A stretch of 46,161 nt of DNA from CAZFQG01 sp964520785 (GTDB taxonomy: Bacteria; Planctomycetota; Planctomycetia; Pirellulales; Thermoguttaceae). Below the pieces are notes generated by a model. The model was given only the letters and a program-made list of their open reading frames with translations, was not told where the DNA came from and did no database searches. Position numbers and translations under genes: made by a program. Shown here piece by piece: positions 25,566-34,232 of this stretch (position 1 is its first letter; the number at the start of each line of letters is the position of its first letter). The DNA is taken from positions 1-46,161 of the forward strand of contig CAZFQG010000019.1 of the NCBI GenBank assembly GCA_964520785.1, written 5' to 3'.

Positions 25566-26477
25566 ATGAAACATTTCGTTACGACCACCGCCCTTCTTCT
25601 CGCCGTTTCTCCTTCACTCCGCGCGGAAACCACTTCCCTGGATCAATTGGTCGATCCTGGAGAGAAGCCGGTCGTTCTCGGCACCGGGTACGGCTTTAGC
25701 GAAGGCCCGGCGGCCGACGCCGAAGGGAACGTCTATTTCTCCGACGGCAAGAACGACGACATTCATGTATACCAGCTCGGCGAAGGAGTCCGGCTGTTCG
25801 TGGGAGACTCTCTCGACGCCAATGGCATGATGTTCAATACGGCCGGAGAACTAATCGTCTGCGAGGGGGCCGCGTATCGAGTGGTCGCCTTTGACGTGAA
25901 GACGAAGGAGTTTCGCGTCCTGGTCGGCGATTCGGAAGACCGCCGGTTCAACGAACCGAACGACTTGGCGGTCGACCGCGCCGGCGGGTTCTACTTCACC
26001 GACCCGAACTACGCCCACCGCGGTCAGAAACAACTGAAGAAACAGGACGTCTACTACGTCTCCGCCGAGGGAGAGGTCCGGACCGTGTCTACCGTCTGCG
26101 AGCAACCCAACGGCGTTCTTCTCTCCGCCGACGGGAAGACCCTCTACGTGGCCGACTGCCGCGGTAAGGCGGTTTACCGGTACGACGTCGCCGCCCCCGG
26201 GAGACTCACGGGCCGGACGAAATGGATTCCCGACCTGGGCGCCCATCCCGACGGCATGACCACGGACATCCACGGGAACGTCTACGTCGCCTGCGGCGGC
26301 GCGGGAATCAAGGTCTACGCTCCAACCGGCGAGTTCATCGGTACGCTCGACGTCGGCTACGCCTCCAACTGCTGCTTCGGAGGGCCGGACTTCAAAACCC
26401 TCTTTATCACGTCCGCCGAGCGGTTCTTGGGCCTGTCGATGAAGGTCGAGGGAACAAAGCCGTTGTGCGCGGAATAG
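25566..26477 (+). CDS. Secreted SMP-30/gluconolactonase/LRE-family protein
   Basis: A 303-residue protein with a signal peptide MKHFVTTTALLLAVSPSLRAE. It is a six-bladed propeller of the SMP-30/gluconolaconase/LRE type, with the metal-site pattern YGFSEGPAADAEGNVYFSD (metal Glu near residue 43), RFNEPNDLAVDRAGGFYFTDP (Asn-Asp region), NGVLLSADGKTLYVAD and HPDGMTTDIHGNVYVA. Members open sugar lactones using a divalent metal; planctomycete genomes carry many secreted copies. It stands alone on this strand, next to the convergent DUF1598 gene. The substrate is inferred only from the family. Confidence 0.92.
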   Translation: MKHFVTTTALLLAVSPSLRAETTSLDQLVDPGEKPVVLGTGYGFSEGPAADAEGNVYFSDGKNDDIHVYQLGEGVRLFVGDSLDANGMMFNTAGELIVCEGAAYRVVAFDVKTKEFRVLVGDSEDRRFNEPNDLAVDRAGGFYFTDPNYAHRGQKQLKKQDVYYVSAEGEVRTVSTVCEQPNGVLLSADGKTLYVADCRGKAVYRYDVAAPGRLTGRTKWIPDLGAHPDGMTTDIHGNVYVACGGAGIKVYAPTGEFIGTLDVGYASNCCFGGPDFKTLFITSAERFLGLSMKVEGTKPLCAE

Positions 26478-26635
26478 ACGCCAAAGACGCCGGGCGATTT
26501 CACTTGGCTCCCAGGTGGGGACCGCGCGGCCGGAGCGAGCGAAGTATTGCATTGAGAAGCGACGCGGATGGTAAAGGCGACCCCGTCGGAGGGCCGCCTT
26601 GACCACTTTCCATTTCGCGCGCCTCGGGAGGAGAC

Positions 26636-28021
26636 TCAGTCCCACCACCACTGACCCGGTTTCAGGTCCGGCGCGAGAGACTGATGGAGCGACTTGACTT
26701 CGCCTTTGTCGTCCTGGAGTGTGTTTTCATCATCGAGTGCCAAGGCGGCCTCGATGCGGACACCGCCACCGATCGGGGTCATCAATCGATTCCCCTTGAA
26801 CTTCGCCGCGACCACGGAATCCACCTTTTCCGGAGTGCGATACTTCCGCACGGAGAACTTCGACTCGTCGCCGAAGAACGGCATATTCCATTCGGCCTTG
26901 CCGTAGTAATCCCGATCTTGAATGAACGCGGCCGCGACCGCCAGGTCGATCAAGTTCCGCAATTGGGCAAAAACCGGCGAACGTTCGGCCAGGGCTGAGT
27001 ACTTCTTCGTAAAGCCGGTTACGAATGCTTCGCTGGCGCGGTTCCCCCGAGACGCCTTCCGGCGGATTCCCGCTTCGGTAACGGCCTCGTTCTCGCCGAC
27101 GAGCTTCACTCCGTCGCCGACGAGTTCCATGGCGAGCCCGTCGTCACTCACGCGGACGCACTGGTAGTCCGGAACGAAGAACCACCGTTGCAGGGCATTG
27201 CGCGACACCTGAGCGGGATTCGCCAAGTCGACGAAGCTCGCCAGGTGAATCGGCGGCTGCTCCATGCCGATACCGATGAGCTTCATTCGGTAGTCGGCTT
27301 CCACCATCACTTGCGCGAAGTGGGTATCCGGTGCAATACCCTCGACACGGACATTCTGCAGGCCCAGGCTCGACTGTAACCCGGTCGCCAAACGCTCGGC
27401 GGTCGCGGCGTTCGGCGCACCGACGAACGTGGTTCCCGTCTGCCGCAGGAAGCTCTGCATCGCCGCGAGCCCTTCCTGGGTCGGATCAATCGAGCAACCG
27501 ATCAACGAGGTCTCCTCGGCCCCGGGTGGGAACGCCCTCAAGGCAACGACGAGGTCCTCCAACAACAAGGTCGGACGGTTCGTCGTCATTCCGACAACTC
27601 GTCCGGATGGATCGGTAACCCAACCTTCGGCGGGACCCGCGATGACGATGTCTTTGGTTTCCGGATAGAAGAAGACGTACTTCACGCGGAGCAGTCCGGC
27701 GATCTTCCGCATTTCGTCGGAAAGGACCCCGTCGTGTTCCATGATGACGCGTTCCAGCCGAGTGAGCGAAATTTTTCTAAGCGGGCTAAGCCTCGTCACT
27801 TCCGGATCGAGTTCCACCTTCGCGGCGGCGATCCGCTCGCGCATCAGTTGACCGTTCGGGTCGGCAACCACGTGTTTCCGCAAGACTCCATCGGCATCGA
27901 CCACGACACCGGCGTTGAGGCCACTGCCAGGCTGGGCCCAAGCGGCCTGCGTCAAAACCAACACCGCCACCACCGCGAATAGCGCCGCGAGGGGTCGGCA
28001 ACGGACTGCGTGCAAACGCAT
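26636..28021 (-). CDS. Secreted DUF1598 protein
   Basis: The ATG at 28021 (MRLHAVRCRPLAAL) has GGAG nine bases upstream; the upstream frame to 28036 starts with TTG and is less likely. The product is 461 residues with a signal peptide ending near AAWAQPGS. The body matches DUF1598: GVVVDADGVLRKHVVADPNG, then LSPLRKISLTRLERVI, KYVFFYPETKDIVIAGPAEGW, and a final LAPDLKPGQWWWD. This family is found mostly in Planctomycetota and has no known function. No catalytic motif is visible. It is divergent from the TolC-like gene across a 448-base gap. Confidence 0.9.
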   Translation of the reverse strand: MRLHAVRCRPLAALFAVVAVLVLTQAAWAQPGSGLNAGVVVDADGVLRKHVVADPNGQLMRERIAAAKVELDPEVTRLSPLRKISLTRLERVIMEHDGVLSDEMRKIAGLLRVKYVFFYPETKDIVIAGPAEGWVTDPSGRVVGMTTNRPTLLLEDLVVALRAFPPGAEETSLIGCSIDPTQEGLAAMQSFLRQTGTTFVGAPNAATAERLATGLQSSLGLQNVRVEGIAPDTHFAQVMVEADYRMKLIGIGMEQPPIHLASFVDLANPAQVSRNALQRWFFVPDYQCVRVSDDGLAMELVGDGVKLVGENEAVTEAGIRRKASRGNRASEAFVTGFTKKYSALAERSPVFAQLRNLIDLAVAAAFIQDRDYYGKAEWNMPFFGDESKFSVRKYRTPEKVDSVVAAKFKGNRLMTPIGGGVRIEAALALDDENTLQDDKGEVKSLHQSLAPDLKPGQWWWD

Positions 28022-28469
28022 GAGTAAAGTCTCCAATTCGTTCTCGTCTTTCCGCTCTGCTTTGTAAAGGCCGCGTTGACGGCAAAAAGAAAGAGGGAAA
28101 ACAGTTATTTACGAAGAAATATTTGTTTATGCGCGTAGGGAGCGACTTATTAAACGTCAATTCTAATTAGGCAACATGCGTAAAGCAAGCAATTGCCAAG
28201 GCCCTTTCCGCGAATTCAACCAGCAAAAGCCCCAAGCCAAACCGTTGCTCCCGCCATCGGCTGAATTTAACTCTCATGGGGGATGTGCTTCGTGTGCCGG
28301 GTTTCTTTATCTTCCGAACGCATTGGGCAAAAGTCAGACCACGGGGATTTGTCAAAGTTTATCGTTTAGGGTGACGATAACGAATTTGCCGATTGTCCAG
28401 ACTTGGACCTTGTGCTTAGTTTTTGCGCCGCAGTTTTGGTGGGGCCGCCGGGTTCCGGGGAAGGCAAAG
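28022..28469. other. Divergent promoter region
   Basis: 448 bases between the leftward DUF1598 gene and the rightward TolC-like gene. It is more AT-rich than its surroundings around 28080-28180, as expected of promoters. The TolC-like reading frame is open through most of it, but that upstream part has no signal peptide or homology and is treated as non-coding. I cannot pin down a clear promoter. Confidence 0.5.
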
Positions 28470-30863
28470 ATGATTACCGTCCGCATAGGAATGATTAATC
28501 CCATGACTCCGTCGACTTTATTCCGGCATCTGGTGACGCTGATCGCGCTGGTAGTGACGTTCGGCTGCCGCCCTCAGCAGCCGTTCTACCTGGGCGAGGA
28601 CGGAGACCTGTCTCACTATATAGACCAAGCGACGAAAATCGAGTACCCGGACACGGAGGTTCCCCCCTTATCAGAGGTGGAAGGAACCGGGCAGCCTTTG
28701 ACTCTGGGACACTCTGAACCAAAGGAGATGTGGGACCTTTCACTGGAGGATGCCGTCCGGATCACGCTGGAAAACAGCAAAGTAATGCGGACGCTCACCT
28801 CATTGGGGGGTGCGCCGGAAGGCCTGACCAGGTCGCCCGAGACGGCAGCCACCGTGTATGGCCCCGCCTTAACCGAGAGCGATCCGCGCTACGGCGTGGA
28901 GGCGGCGCTCTCCGCGTTCGATGCCCTGTTCACGACGAGCGTCTTCTGGGAGAAGAACGATACCCCCAGGAACACCTTCGCGTTCGTCGATGACCCGGAT
29001 GATCCGAGCGACATCCAAAGCGCCTTTCCCAGCGTGTTACTCCAAGACTTGGGCAATTTTCAAACCCGCTTGCAGAAAACGGCGGCCCCCGGTACGACCT
29101 GGAGTCTGGCCCACAACGTTATCTATGATTTCCAGAATACTTCTCGGCAGTTGCCGGCGGACTGGAACGTCAATCTGGAAGCCGAATTCAATCATCCCCT
29201 CTTGCAGGGGGGTGGTGTGCAGTTCAACCGGATTGCCGGTCCCGGCGCGATTCCCGGATTCAACAACGGCGTGATCATCGCCCGGTTGAATGCGGACATC
29301 GCCCTGGCCGACTTCGAGAATTCCGTCCAGTCGCTCGTCTCCGACGTGGAGACGGCCTACTGGAACCTGTACCTGGCCTACCGGGAGCTGCAGGCGGTCA
29401 TCGCCGGTCGAGACGCCGCGCTCGTCAGTTGGCGGAAAACCCGCGTCAAGTATGAAACGAGAACCGGCCAGAGCGCCGGCGACAAGGAAGCCCAAGCGCG
29501 GGCCCAGTACTTTCTGTTCAAGAGCCAGGTGGAAAGCCGGCTCAGCGCCCTGTACGCGGTGGAAAACAATCTCCGCTACGTGATGGGGCTTTCGGCGAGC
29601 GACGGCCGCTTGATCCGTCCCCTAGATACGCCGACCCACGCCAAGGTGGAATTCGATTGGTACGAAATCCACAGCGAGGCGCTGGTCCGAAACATTCCGC
29701 TGCGGCGGCAACGCTGGCGGGTGAAGAAGGCGGAGATGGCCCTGATCGCGGCGAAGAACTACCTTTTGCCGCGGCTCGACGCGGTAGGCCGGTATCGGTG
29801 GCTCGGTCTGGGAGCGAGACTGACCGACGGCGTCAATCCCGATCCGCGACACAGCGCCTATCAGAGCCTCACCAGCGGCCGGTATCAGGAATGGCACCTG
29901 GGACTCGATTTTTCCGTTCCACTCGGCCTGCGAAAGGAACACGCCGGCGTCCGCAACGCCCAGTTGGACCTGGCGAAGGAACGAACCATCTTGCAGGAAC
30001 AGGAGCTGGAAGTCTCCCACCAATTGGCACAGGCAATCCGCGATCTGGATCGTGGATTCAAAGTCACGCAAACCAACTACAGCCGCCGGATCGCGGCCGA
30101 ACGCGAAGTGGCCTGCGTCGAGGCGGCCGAGGAATTCGGAACCGCCTCTTGGGACCTCGTCCTTCAATCGCAACGACGCCGAGCCGAGGCGGACATCGAA
30201 TACTACAGAGTCCTGGTCGACTACAACCTGTCGATCATGGAAGTCCACGAACGCAAGGGATCGCTCCTGGAATACAACGGCGTCTTTCTGGCCGAAGGCC
30301 CCTGGCCCGGAAAGGCCTACTTCGACGCTCACCGTCGAGCTCGAGCACGCGATGCGTCGGTGTATCTCGACTACGGATTCACCCGGCCGAAGGTCCTCAG
30401 TCGCGGCGAGTACAACCAGAACGCCGGCGCCGACTACGGCACGCTCGCGCCGAACGGTCCGACCGACATCGAGGGAGCCCCCACCCTGGCCCCGCCGGAG
30501 AAGATCCCGGTGCCGTCGCCGCAACACGACGATGAACTCCCGCCGGAGCCCGGCATCGAACCGCTTGAGAGCCTCGACGCGGACGAGACGTCTTTCAACC
30601 GGCCCACTGAATTCCAGCGGATGCGCAAGCCGCCTTCCCGCGTCCCTATGACGTGGAAATCCAAGGTTTCCTCGTCCGCGCCCGCCGAACCTCTCGCCGC
30701 GGGAAACCGTCCCGGTGTTCCGGTTCGCGAGCAGGAAACACCCGACTCCGCGGTGACCCGGGCGTCCCATCAGACCCCGGTTCGTCCCCGGCCCAAACCG
30801 GTTGAAACCGAGACCGAGCCCCAAGCCGCCAAGGCGACCGGCTGGCGGGCCGCGATCCGCTGA
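28470..30863 (+). CDS. TolC-family outer-membrane lipoprotein with Pro-rich tail
   Basis: The start is taken at the ATG at 28470, five bases after GGGGAAGG; ATGs at 28491 and 28503 in the same frame are alternatives. This gives 797 residues. A hydrophobic signal ends GCRPQQPFYLGEDGDLSHY; Cys33 is a probable lipid site though the preceding residues are a weak lipobox. The body to about residue 620 is the long helical TolC/OEP fold with the repeated pattern ADIALADFENSVQSLVSDVETAYWNLYLAYREL and QAIRDLDRGFKVTQTNYSRR. The tail (about 640-797) is rich in Pro, Glu and Arg and looks disordered. It should form an outer-membrane exit duct, but no RND or MFP partner gene is in the window. The tmk gene follows 8 bases later. 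Confidence 0.88.
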   Translation: MITVRIGMINPMTPSTLFRHLVTLIALVVTFGCRPQQPFYLGEDGDLSHYIDQATKIEYPDTEVPPLSEVEGTGQPLTLGHSEPKEMWDLSLEDAVRITLENSKVMRTLTSLGGAPEGLTRSPETAATVYGPALTESDPRYGVEAALSAFDALFTTSVFWEKNDTPRNTFAFVDDPDDPSDIQSAFPSVLLQDLGNFQTRLQKTAAPGTTWSLAHNVIYDFQNTSRQLPADWNVNLEAEFNHPLLQGGGVQFNRIAGPGAIPGFNNGVIIARLNADIALADFENSVQSLVSDVETAYWNLYLAYRELQAVIAGRDAALVSWRKTRVKYETRTGQSAGDKEAQARAQYFLFKSQVESRLSALYAVENNLRYVMGLSASDGRLIRPLDTPTHAKVEFDWYEIHSEALVRNIPLRRQRWRVKKAEMALIAAKNYLLPRLDAVGRYRWLGLGARLTDGVNPDPRHSAYQSLTSGRYQEWHLGLDFSVPLGLRKEHAGVRNAQLDLAKERTILQEQELEVSHQLAQAIRDLDRGFKVTQTNYSRRIAAEREVACVEAAEEFGTASWDLVLQSQRRRAEADIEYYRVLVDYNLSIMEVHERKGSLLEYNGVFLAEGPWPGKAYFDAHRRARARDASVYLDYGFTRPKVLSRGEYNQNAGADYGTLAPNGPTDIEGAPTLAPPEKIPVPSPQHDDELPPEPGIEPLESLDADETSFNRPTEFQRMRKPPSRVPMTWKSKVSSSAPAEPLAAGNRPGVPVREQETPDSAVTRASHQTPVRPRPKPVETETEPQAAKATGWRAAIR

Positions 30864-30871
30864 GTTCCGAC

Positions 30872-31489
30872 ATGAATCCCCTTTTTCTTTCCATCGACGG
30901 GTGCGACGGCACCGGGAAGTCGACCCAACTGGATCTGCTCGCGCAGTGGTTGACTTCTCGGGGCCGCGAGGTCCTTACCTGCCGGGACCCGGGAAGCACG
31001 CCGCTGGGCGAGGAAGTACGGGGTCTCCTTCTGAACCGGACGGATCTCCACATCCACCGCCGCAGCGAGATGCTGCTGTACATGGCGGCCCGGTCGCAAC
31101 TCGTCGAGGAGGTCATTCGTCCGGCCTTGTCCGAAGGGAAGACGGTCGTCTCCGATCGTTTTCTCCTGGCGAACGTCGTCTATCAAGGATACGGCGGAGG
31201 GCTGGACGTCGAAACGCTCTGGGAGGTTGGCCGGATCGCGACGGACGCCGTATTCCCTCATTTGGTGTTGCTTCTGGACATGCCTTCCGGCGCAGCGGCC
31301 GCGCGGTTACGCCGCTCGCTCGACCGGATGGAACTCGAGGGGGACGATTTCCACGCCAGGGTCCGCGACGGCTTCCTCGCCGAAGCGAGCCGCCGGCCGG
31401 AGAGAATCCGCGTGATTGACGCGGCGCGCCCCGTCGATGAGGTCCATGCGGCCGTCCGGGAAGCCGTCCTTCCTCTGCTCGAATCCTGA
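30872..31489 (+). CDS. tmk: Thymidylate kinase
   Basis: A 205-residue enzyme of normal length that converts dTMP to dTDP with ATP in the cytoplasm. The P-loop GCDGTGKST is at residues 10-18. RDPGSTPLGEEVR (43-55) matches the substrate segment usually written REPGGT; here the Gly pair is changed to GST. The DR motif is SDRFLLANVVYQGYGGG (about 94-110). The lid region is RSLDRMELEGDDFHARV. It starts 8 bases after the TolC-like stop and ends 11 bases before tatD, so it is in the same operon. Confidence 0.95.
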   Translation: MNPLFLSIDGCDGTGKSTQLDLLAQWLTSRGREVLTCRDPGSTPLGEEVRGLLLNRTDLHIHRRSEMLLYMAARSQLVEEVIRPALSEGKTVVSDRFLLANVVYQGYGGGLDVETLWEVGRIATDAVFPHLVLLLDMPSGAAAARLRRSLDRMELEGDDFHARVRDGFLAEASRRPERIRVIDAARPVDEVHAAVREAVLPLLES

Positions 31490-31500
31490 AGTCTTGCGGC

Positions 31501-32298
31501 ATGAGCGAACGCATCGAGTATTTCGACACGCACGCCCACTTGGATATGGACCGGTTCGCCGCGGACCTGCCCGATGTCCTCCGCGGCGCACGGGCCGCCG
31601 GGGTCGCGATGATCGTATGCCCCGGAATCGACGCCGACTCCAGCGAAGCGGTCGTCGCCTTGGCCCAACGACACGAGGGGGTGTACGCCGCCGTCGGCAT
31701 TCAACCCAACAGCGGCGCCGCCGCGCGAAGCGGCGATTGGGAACGCATCGTCGAGGCGGTCGAACACGAGAAGGTCGTCGCGATCGGCGAAAGCGGTTTG
31801 GACCGATATTGGGACGACACGCCCTTCGACGTGCAGCGGCGTCTCTTCCGCCAACACCTCGAATTGGCGCGGACCCGCGACCTGCCGATCATCATTCACT
31901 CGCGCGATTGCGACGAAGAGACGGTCGACGCGCTCGAGGCGTTCCGCGGTAACGAACCGATCCGCGGAATCCTGCACGCATGCGGCGGGTCGGAGTATCT
32001 CGCCGGGAGTTGCCTAGATCTGGGACTATACGTCAGCTTCGCCGGAAACGTGACCTACACCAACAAGAAGTTCGCTCCAATCAGGAACGTCGCCCGGAAG
32101 ATTCCTTCGGATCGGATTCTGGTCGAGACCGATTCCCCCTACCTCGCGCCACATCCTCTTCGGGGAAAACAAAAACGCAACGAACCGGCTCTGGTCATCC
32201 ACACGGGCGACTCCCTGGCCGCGCTGCGCGGCGTTTCTCCGGCGGAATTGGCCAATCAAACGACGCAAAACGCGAAAAAGGTTTTCCGCCTCGGCTGA
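31501..32298 (+). CDS. tatD: TatD-family metal-dependent nuclease
   Basis: A 265-residue protein of the TatD amidohydrolase-type barrel. The metal motifs are present: DTHAHLD (residues 9-15), the central Glu in GESGLDRY (near 98), IHSRD (near 135), HACGGS (near 160) and TDSPYLAPHPLRG (near 210). TatD proteins are 3'-5' DNA exonucleases/metal hydrolases in the cytoplasm involved in DNA repair. GIQPN replaces the usual GIHPH/GLHPN-type segment, a common variation. It follows tmk by 11 bases and the cupin gene starts 22 bases after it. Confidence 0.92.
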   Translation: MSERIEYFDTHAHLDMDRFAADLPDVLRGARAAGVAMIVCPGIDADSSEAVVALAQRHEGVYAAVGIQPNSGAAARSGDWERIVEAVEHEKVVAIGESGLDRYWDDTPFDVQRRLFRQHLELARTRDLPIIIHSRDCDEETVDALEAFRGNEPIRGILHACGGSEYLAGSCLDLGLYVSFAGNVTYTNKKFAPIRNVARKIPSDRILVETDSPYLAPHPLRGKQKRNEPALVIHTGDSLAALRGVSPAELANQTTQNAKKVFRLG

Positions 32299-32320
32299 AG
32301 AAAGGAAAGAACGAAGAACC

Positions 32321-32683
32321 GTGGAAATCACGAATCTCAACCGCGTCGAGCCCTTCGTTACGAAGGACGGATCCGAAATCCGGGAACTCTTGTCGTCGCG
32401 GAATTCGTGCATCCGCAACCAGTCGCTCGCCGAAGCCCGCGTTTGCCCCGGAAGTCGAACGATTCCTCACGTCCACCCCAACACGGAGGAAATCTATTAC
32501 ATCCTCGACGGCACGGGAGAGATGCAAGTGGACGACGAAGCATCTCCCGTGGGTCCGGGCGACGCCGTCGCCATTCCGCCGGGCGCGCCGCACACGATAA
32601 GAAACACCGGCGAAAAGACGCTGGCTTTTCTTTGCTGCTGTGCGCCGGAGTATACGCACGAAGACACTCGGCTGCTGGGCTGA
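32321..32683 (+). CDS. Single-domain cupin
   Basis: A 120-residue protein starting with GTG at 32321 (AAGGAAAG upstream). The cupin motifs are complete: motif 1 PHVHPNTEEIYYILDGTGEM (metal ligands two His and one Glu) and motif 2 GPGDAVAIPPGAPHTIRN (third His). The fold is a small beta barrel that binds a metal ion; members include sugar isomerases and ligand sensors. It is the last gene of the TolC-tmk-tatD run, and the convergent permease gene ends 40 bases away. The substrate is unknown. The Cys-Cys-Cys near residue 105 is unusual but its role is unclear. Confidence 0.88.
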   Translation: MEITNLNRVEPFVTKDGSEIRELLSSRNSCIRNQSLAEARVCPGSRTIPHVHPNTEEIYYILDGTGEMQVDDEASPVGPGDAVAIPPGAPHTIRNTGEKTLAFLCCCAPEYTHEDTRLLG

Positions 32684-32723
32684 ATGACCGGGAGGAGTTC
32701 TCGTTGGGGGATCAAGGATCGGT

Positions 32724-33722
32724 TCACGCTCCGGCCCAGACGAGAATTCCCAGGCCGATGATATAGCCGGCGAACATCAACCAAATGAGCGGCCAGGCGG
32801 ATTTGGGGGCTTCACGGAATTCGCGCCAAACGAAAACGCCCCAGACGGCGGCGACCATCGTAGCGCCTTGGCCGAGGCCGTAGGAGACGGGAGTTCCCGC
32901 CGTGCCGGCGGCGAGCATACTCAACGTCATACCGATCGCCCAGATGATCCCCCCGAGGATGCCCATCGAATGCTGCCAGGGGGTCCCCTTCTTGTAGTCG
33001 GCGAAAGTGACCGGCTCTCCGACGAACGGCTTGGCCATCAGAACGCGATTGAAAATCAGATTACTGACGAAGATACCCAGCGCGAAAAAATAAACGGCCG
33101 TGTAAGGAGTCATGTAACCGCCGGAGGGGGCCGCGAAATCCTTCGTGAGGCCGTGTGCGACGAGGAAGTAGAACAAGGACATGAGGACCCCGGCGACGAC
33201 CGAGAGGACCAACCCCTTCGCCCCCCCCTTCGACTTGCCCCCGGGGAGACTCCGATAGGCCAAAGCGTCGAGGACGATCGCGGCGGTGATGAGGGCCACC
33301 CCCACGGCCAGCAGAACGGGATTGCCCTGCTGTTTCGCGATGAAGTTGATAAGGACGCCCAAGACGAGGGCCAGTCCGATCCCGACCGGGAACGCCACCG
33401 ACATTCCGGCGATGGCGATGGCGGCGACAAGAAGTATATTCGCGGCATTGAAAACGACGCCCCCCAAAAGCGCCAAGGCCAGGTATTCGAAATAGGCCTG
33501 CCCGGCATCCTCGATGAAGGACCGTCCCGCGGAACCGAAGCTGCCGAGCGTGAAGGCGGAAATCGTCGTGAGGATGACCACGCCGAAGACGTAATCCCAG
33601 TAGTACAGCTCGAAACGCCATTTTTCTCCGGCGAGCTTCTGCGTATTCGCCCACGATCCCCAGCAGAGCATGGTCACGCAACACAGAGCGACGGCCAACG
33701 GATAACTTTCGACGATGAACAC
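32724..33722 (-). CDS. GRP/ureide-permease-like DMT transporter
   Basis: A 332-residue membrane protein with about 10 predicted helices, including LAVALCCVTMLCWGSWANTQKL at the start and GYIIGLGILVWAGA at the end. The opening CWGSWANTQK and the internal repeated layout place it in the glucose/ribose porter and ureide-permease branch of the drug/metabolite transporter superfamily. Members carry sugars or ureides across the inner membrane. It follows the PII gene by 55 bases on the same strand, so the two are probably one operon, which hints at nitrogen- or energy-linked control of uptake. The substrate is not known. Confidence 0.85.
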   Translation of the reverse strand: MFIVESYPLAVALCCVTMLCWGSWANTQKLAGEKWRFELYYWDYVFGVVILTTISAFTLGSFGSAGRSFIEDAGQAYFEYLALALLGGVVFNAANILLVAAIAIAGMSVAFPVGIGLALVLGVLINFIAKQQGNPVLLAVGVALITAAIVLDALAYRSLPGGKSKGGAKGLVLSVVAGVLMSLFYFLVAHGLTKDFAAPSGGYMTPYTAVYFFALGIFVSNLIFNRVLMAKPFVGEPVTFADYKKGTPWQHSMGILGGIIWAIGMTLSMLAAGTAGTPVSYGLGQGATMVAAVWGVFVWREFREAPKSAWPLIWLMFAGYIIGLGILVWAGA

Positions 33723-33777
33723 TCAAACACCCTCCTTCCAAACATGACAAGCAATGCCGCGACGGAAGACCGCGGCC

Positions 33778-34083
33778 TCAATCGACGATTCCCAATGCGG
33801 GAATGACGAATATCTTTCCATCCCCCATCCGACCGCTCCGCGCCTTCTCGGTGACCACCCGAACGACCTCCTCGACTCGCGAATCCTCCACCCAAAGCCG
33901 GATTTCGACCTTCGGCAGAAATGCCAGCGCGTACTCGCTTCCCTTGTATTGGTCGAGGTAGTTCTTCTGGCGGCCGTAACCCTTCACTTCGCGAACGCTG
34001 CACGCCTCGAGCGGCGCATATTCCAACGCCTGGAGAATCTCCTCCACGAGAAACGGTTTTACAACGGCGATTATTTCCTTCAT
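33778..34083 (-). CDS. glnB: PII signal-transduction protein with shortened C-terminus
   Basis: The start at 34083 (MKEIIAVVKPFLVEEILQAL) gives a 101-residue PII-family protein; the open frame runs upstream but lacks homology. Residue numbering matches canonical GlnB: Gln39, Tyr46, Tyr51 (T-loop QYKGSEY), Lys58, and GDGKIF with Lys90. These bind ATP, 2-oxoglutarate and are the uridylylation site in relatives. The C-terminal Arg101 and Arg103 that contact ATP in GlnB are missing because the protein ends IFVIPALGIVD. It is thus a PII variant; the nearby permease, 55 bases downstream, is a likely partner, as PII proteins often control the transporter they are encoded with. Symbol glnB is by similarity only. 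Confidence 0.88.
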   Translation of the reverse strand: MKEIIAVVKPFLVEEILQALEYAPLEACSVREVKGYGRQKNYLDQYKGSEYALAFLPKVEIRLWVEDSRVEEVVRVVTEKARSGRMGDGKIFVIPALGIVD

Positions 34084-34232
34084 GACCAACCGCGTCGTCT
34101 TGCCGTGGATATGCTCGCGGTCCCGGTTCATAGCGGATGGGGCGCGAGGCGCCATTTTTACGCATGCGGGAAACCACCGCCACTGCAAGAAAAAAATGAT
34201 TAAGCGGCGAAAAAGAATCGCGGATCGCCCGC

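Noticed and set aside
28176..28469. N-terminal extension of the TolC-like protein
   Set aside because: It would bury the signal peptide 100 residues inside the protein, and has no homology I recognise.
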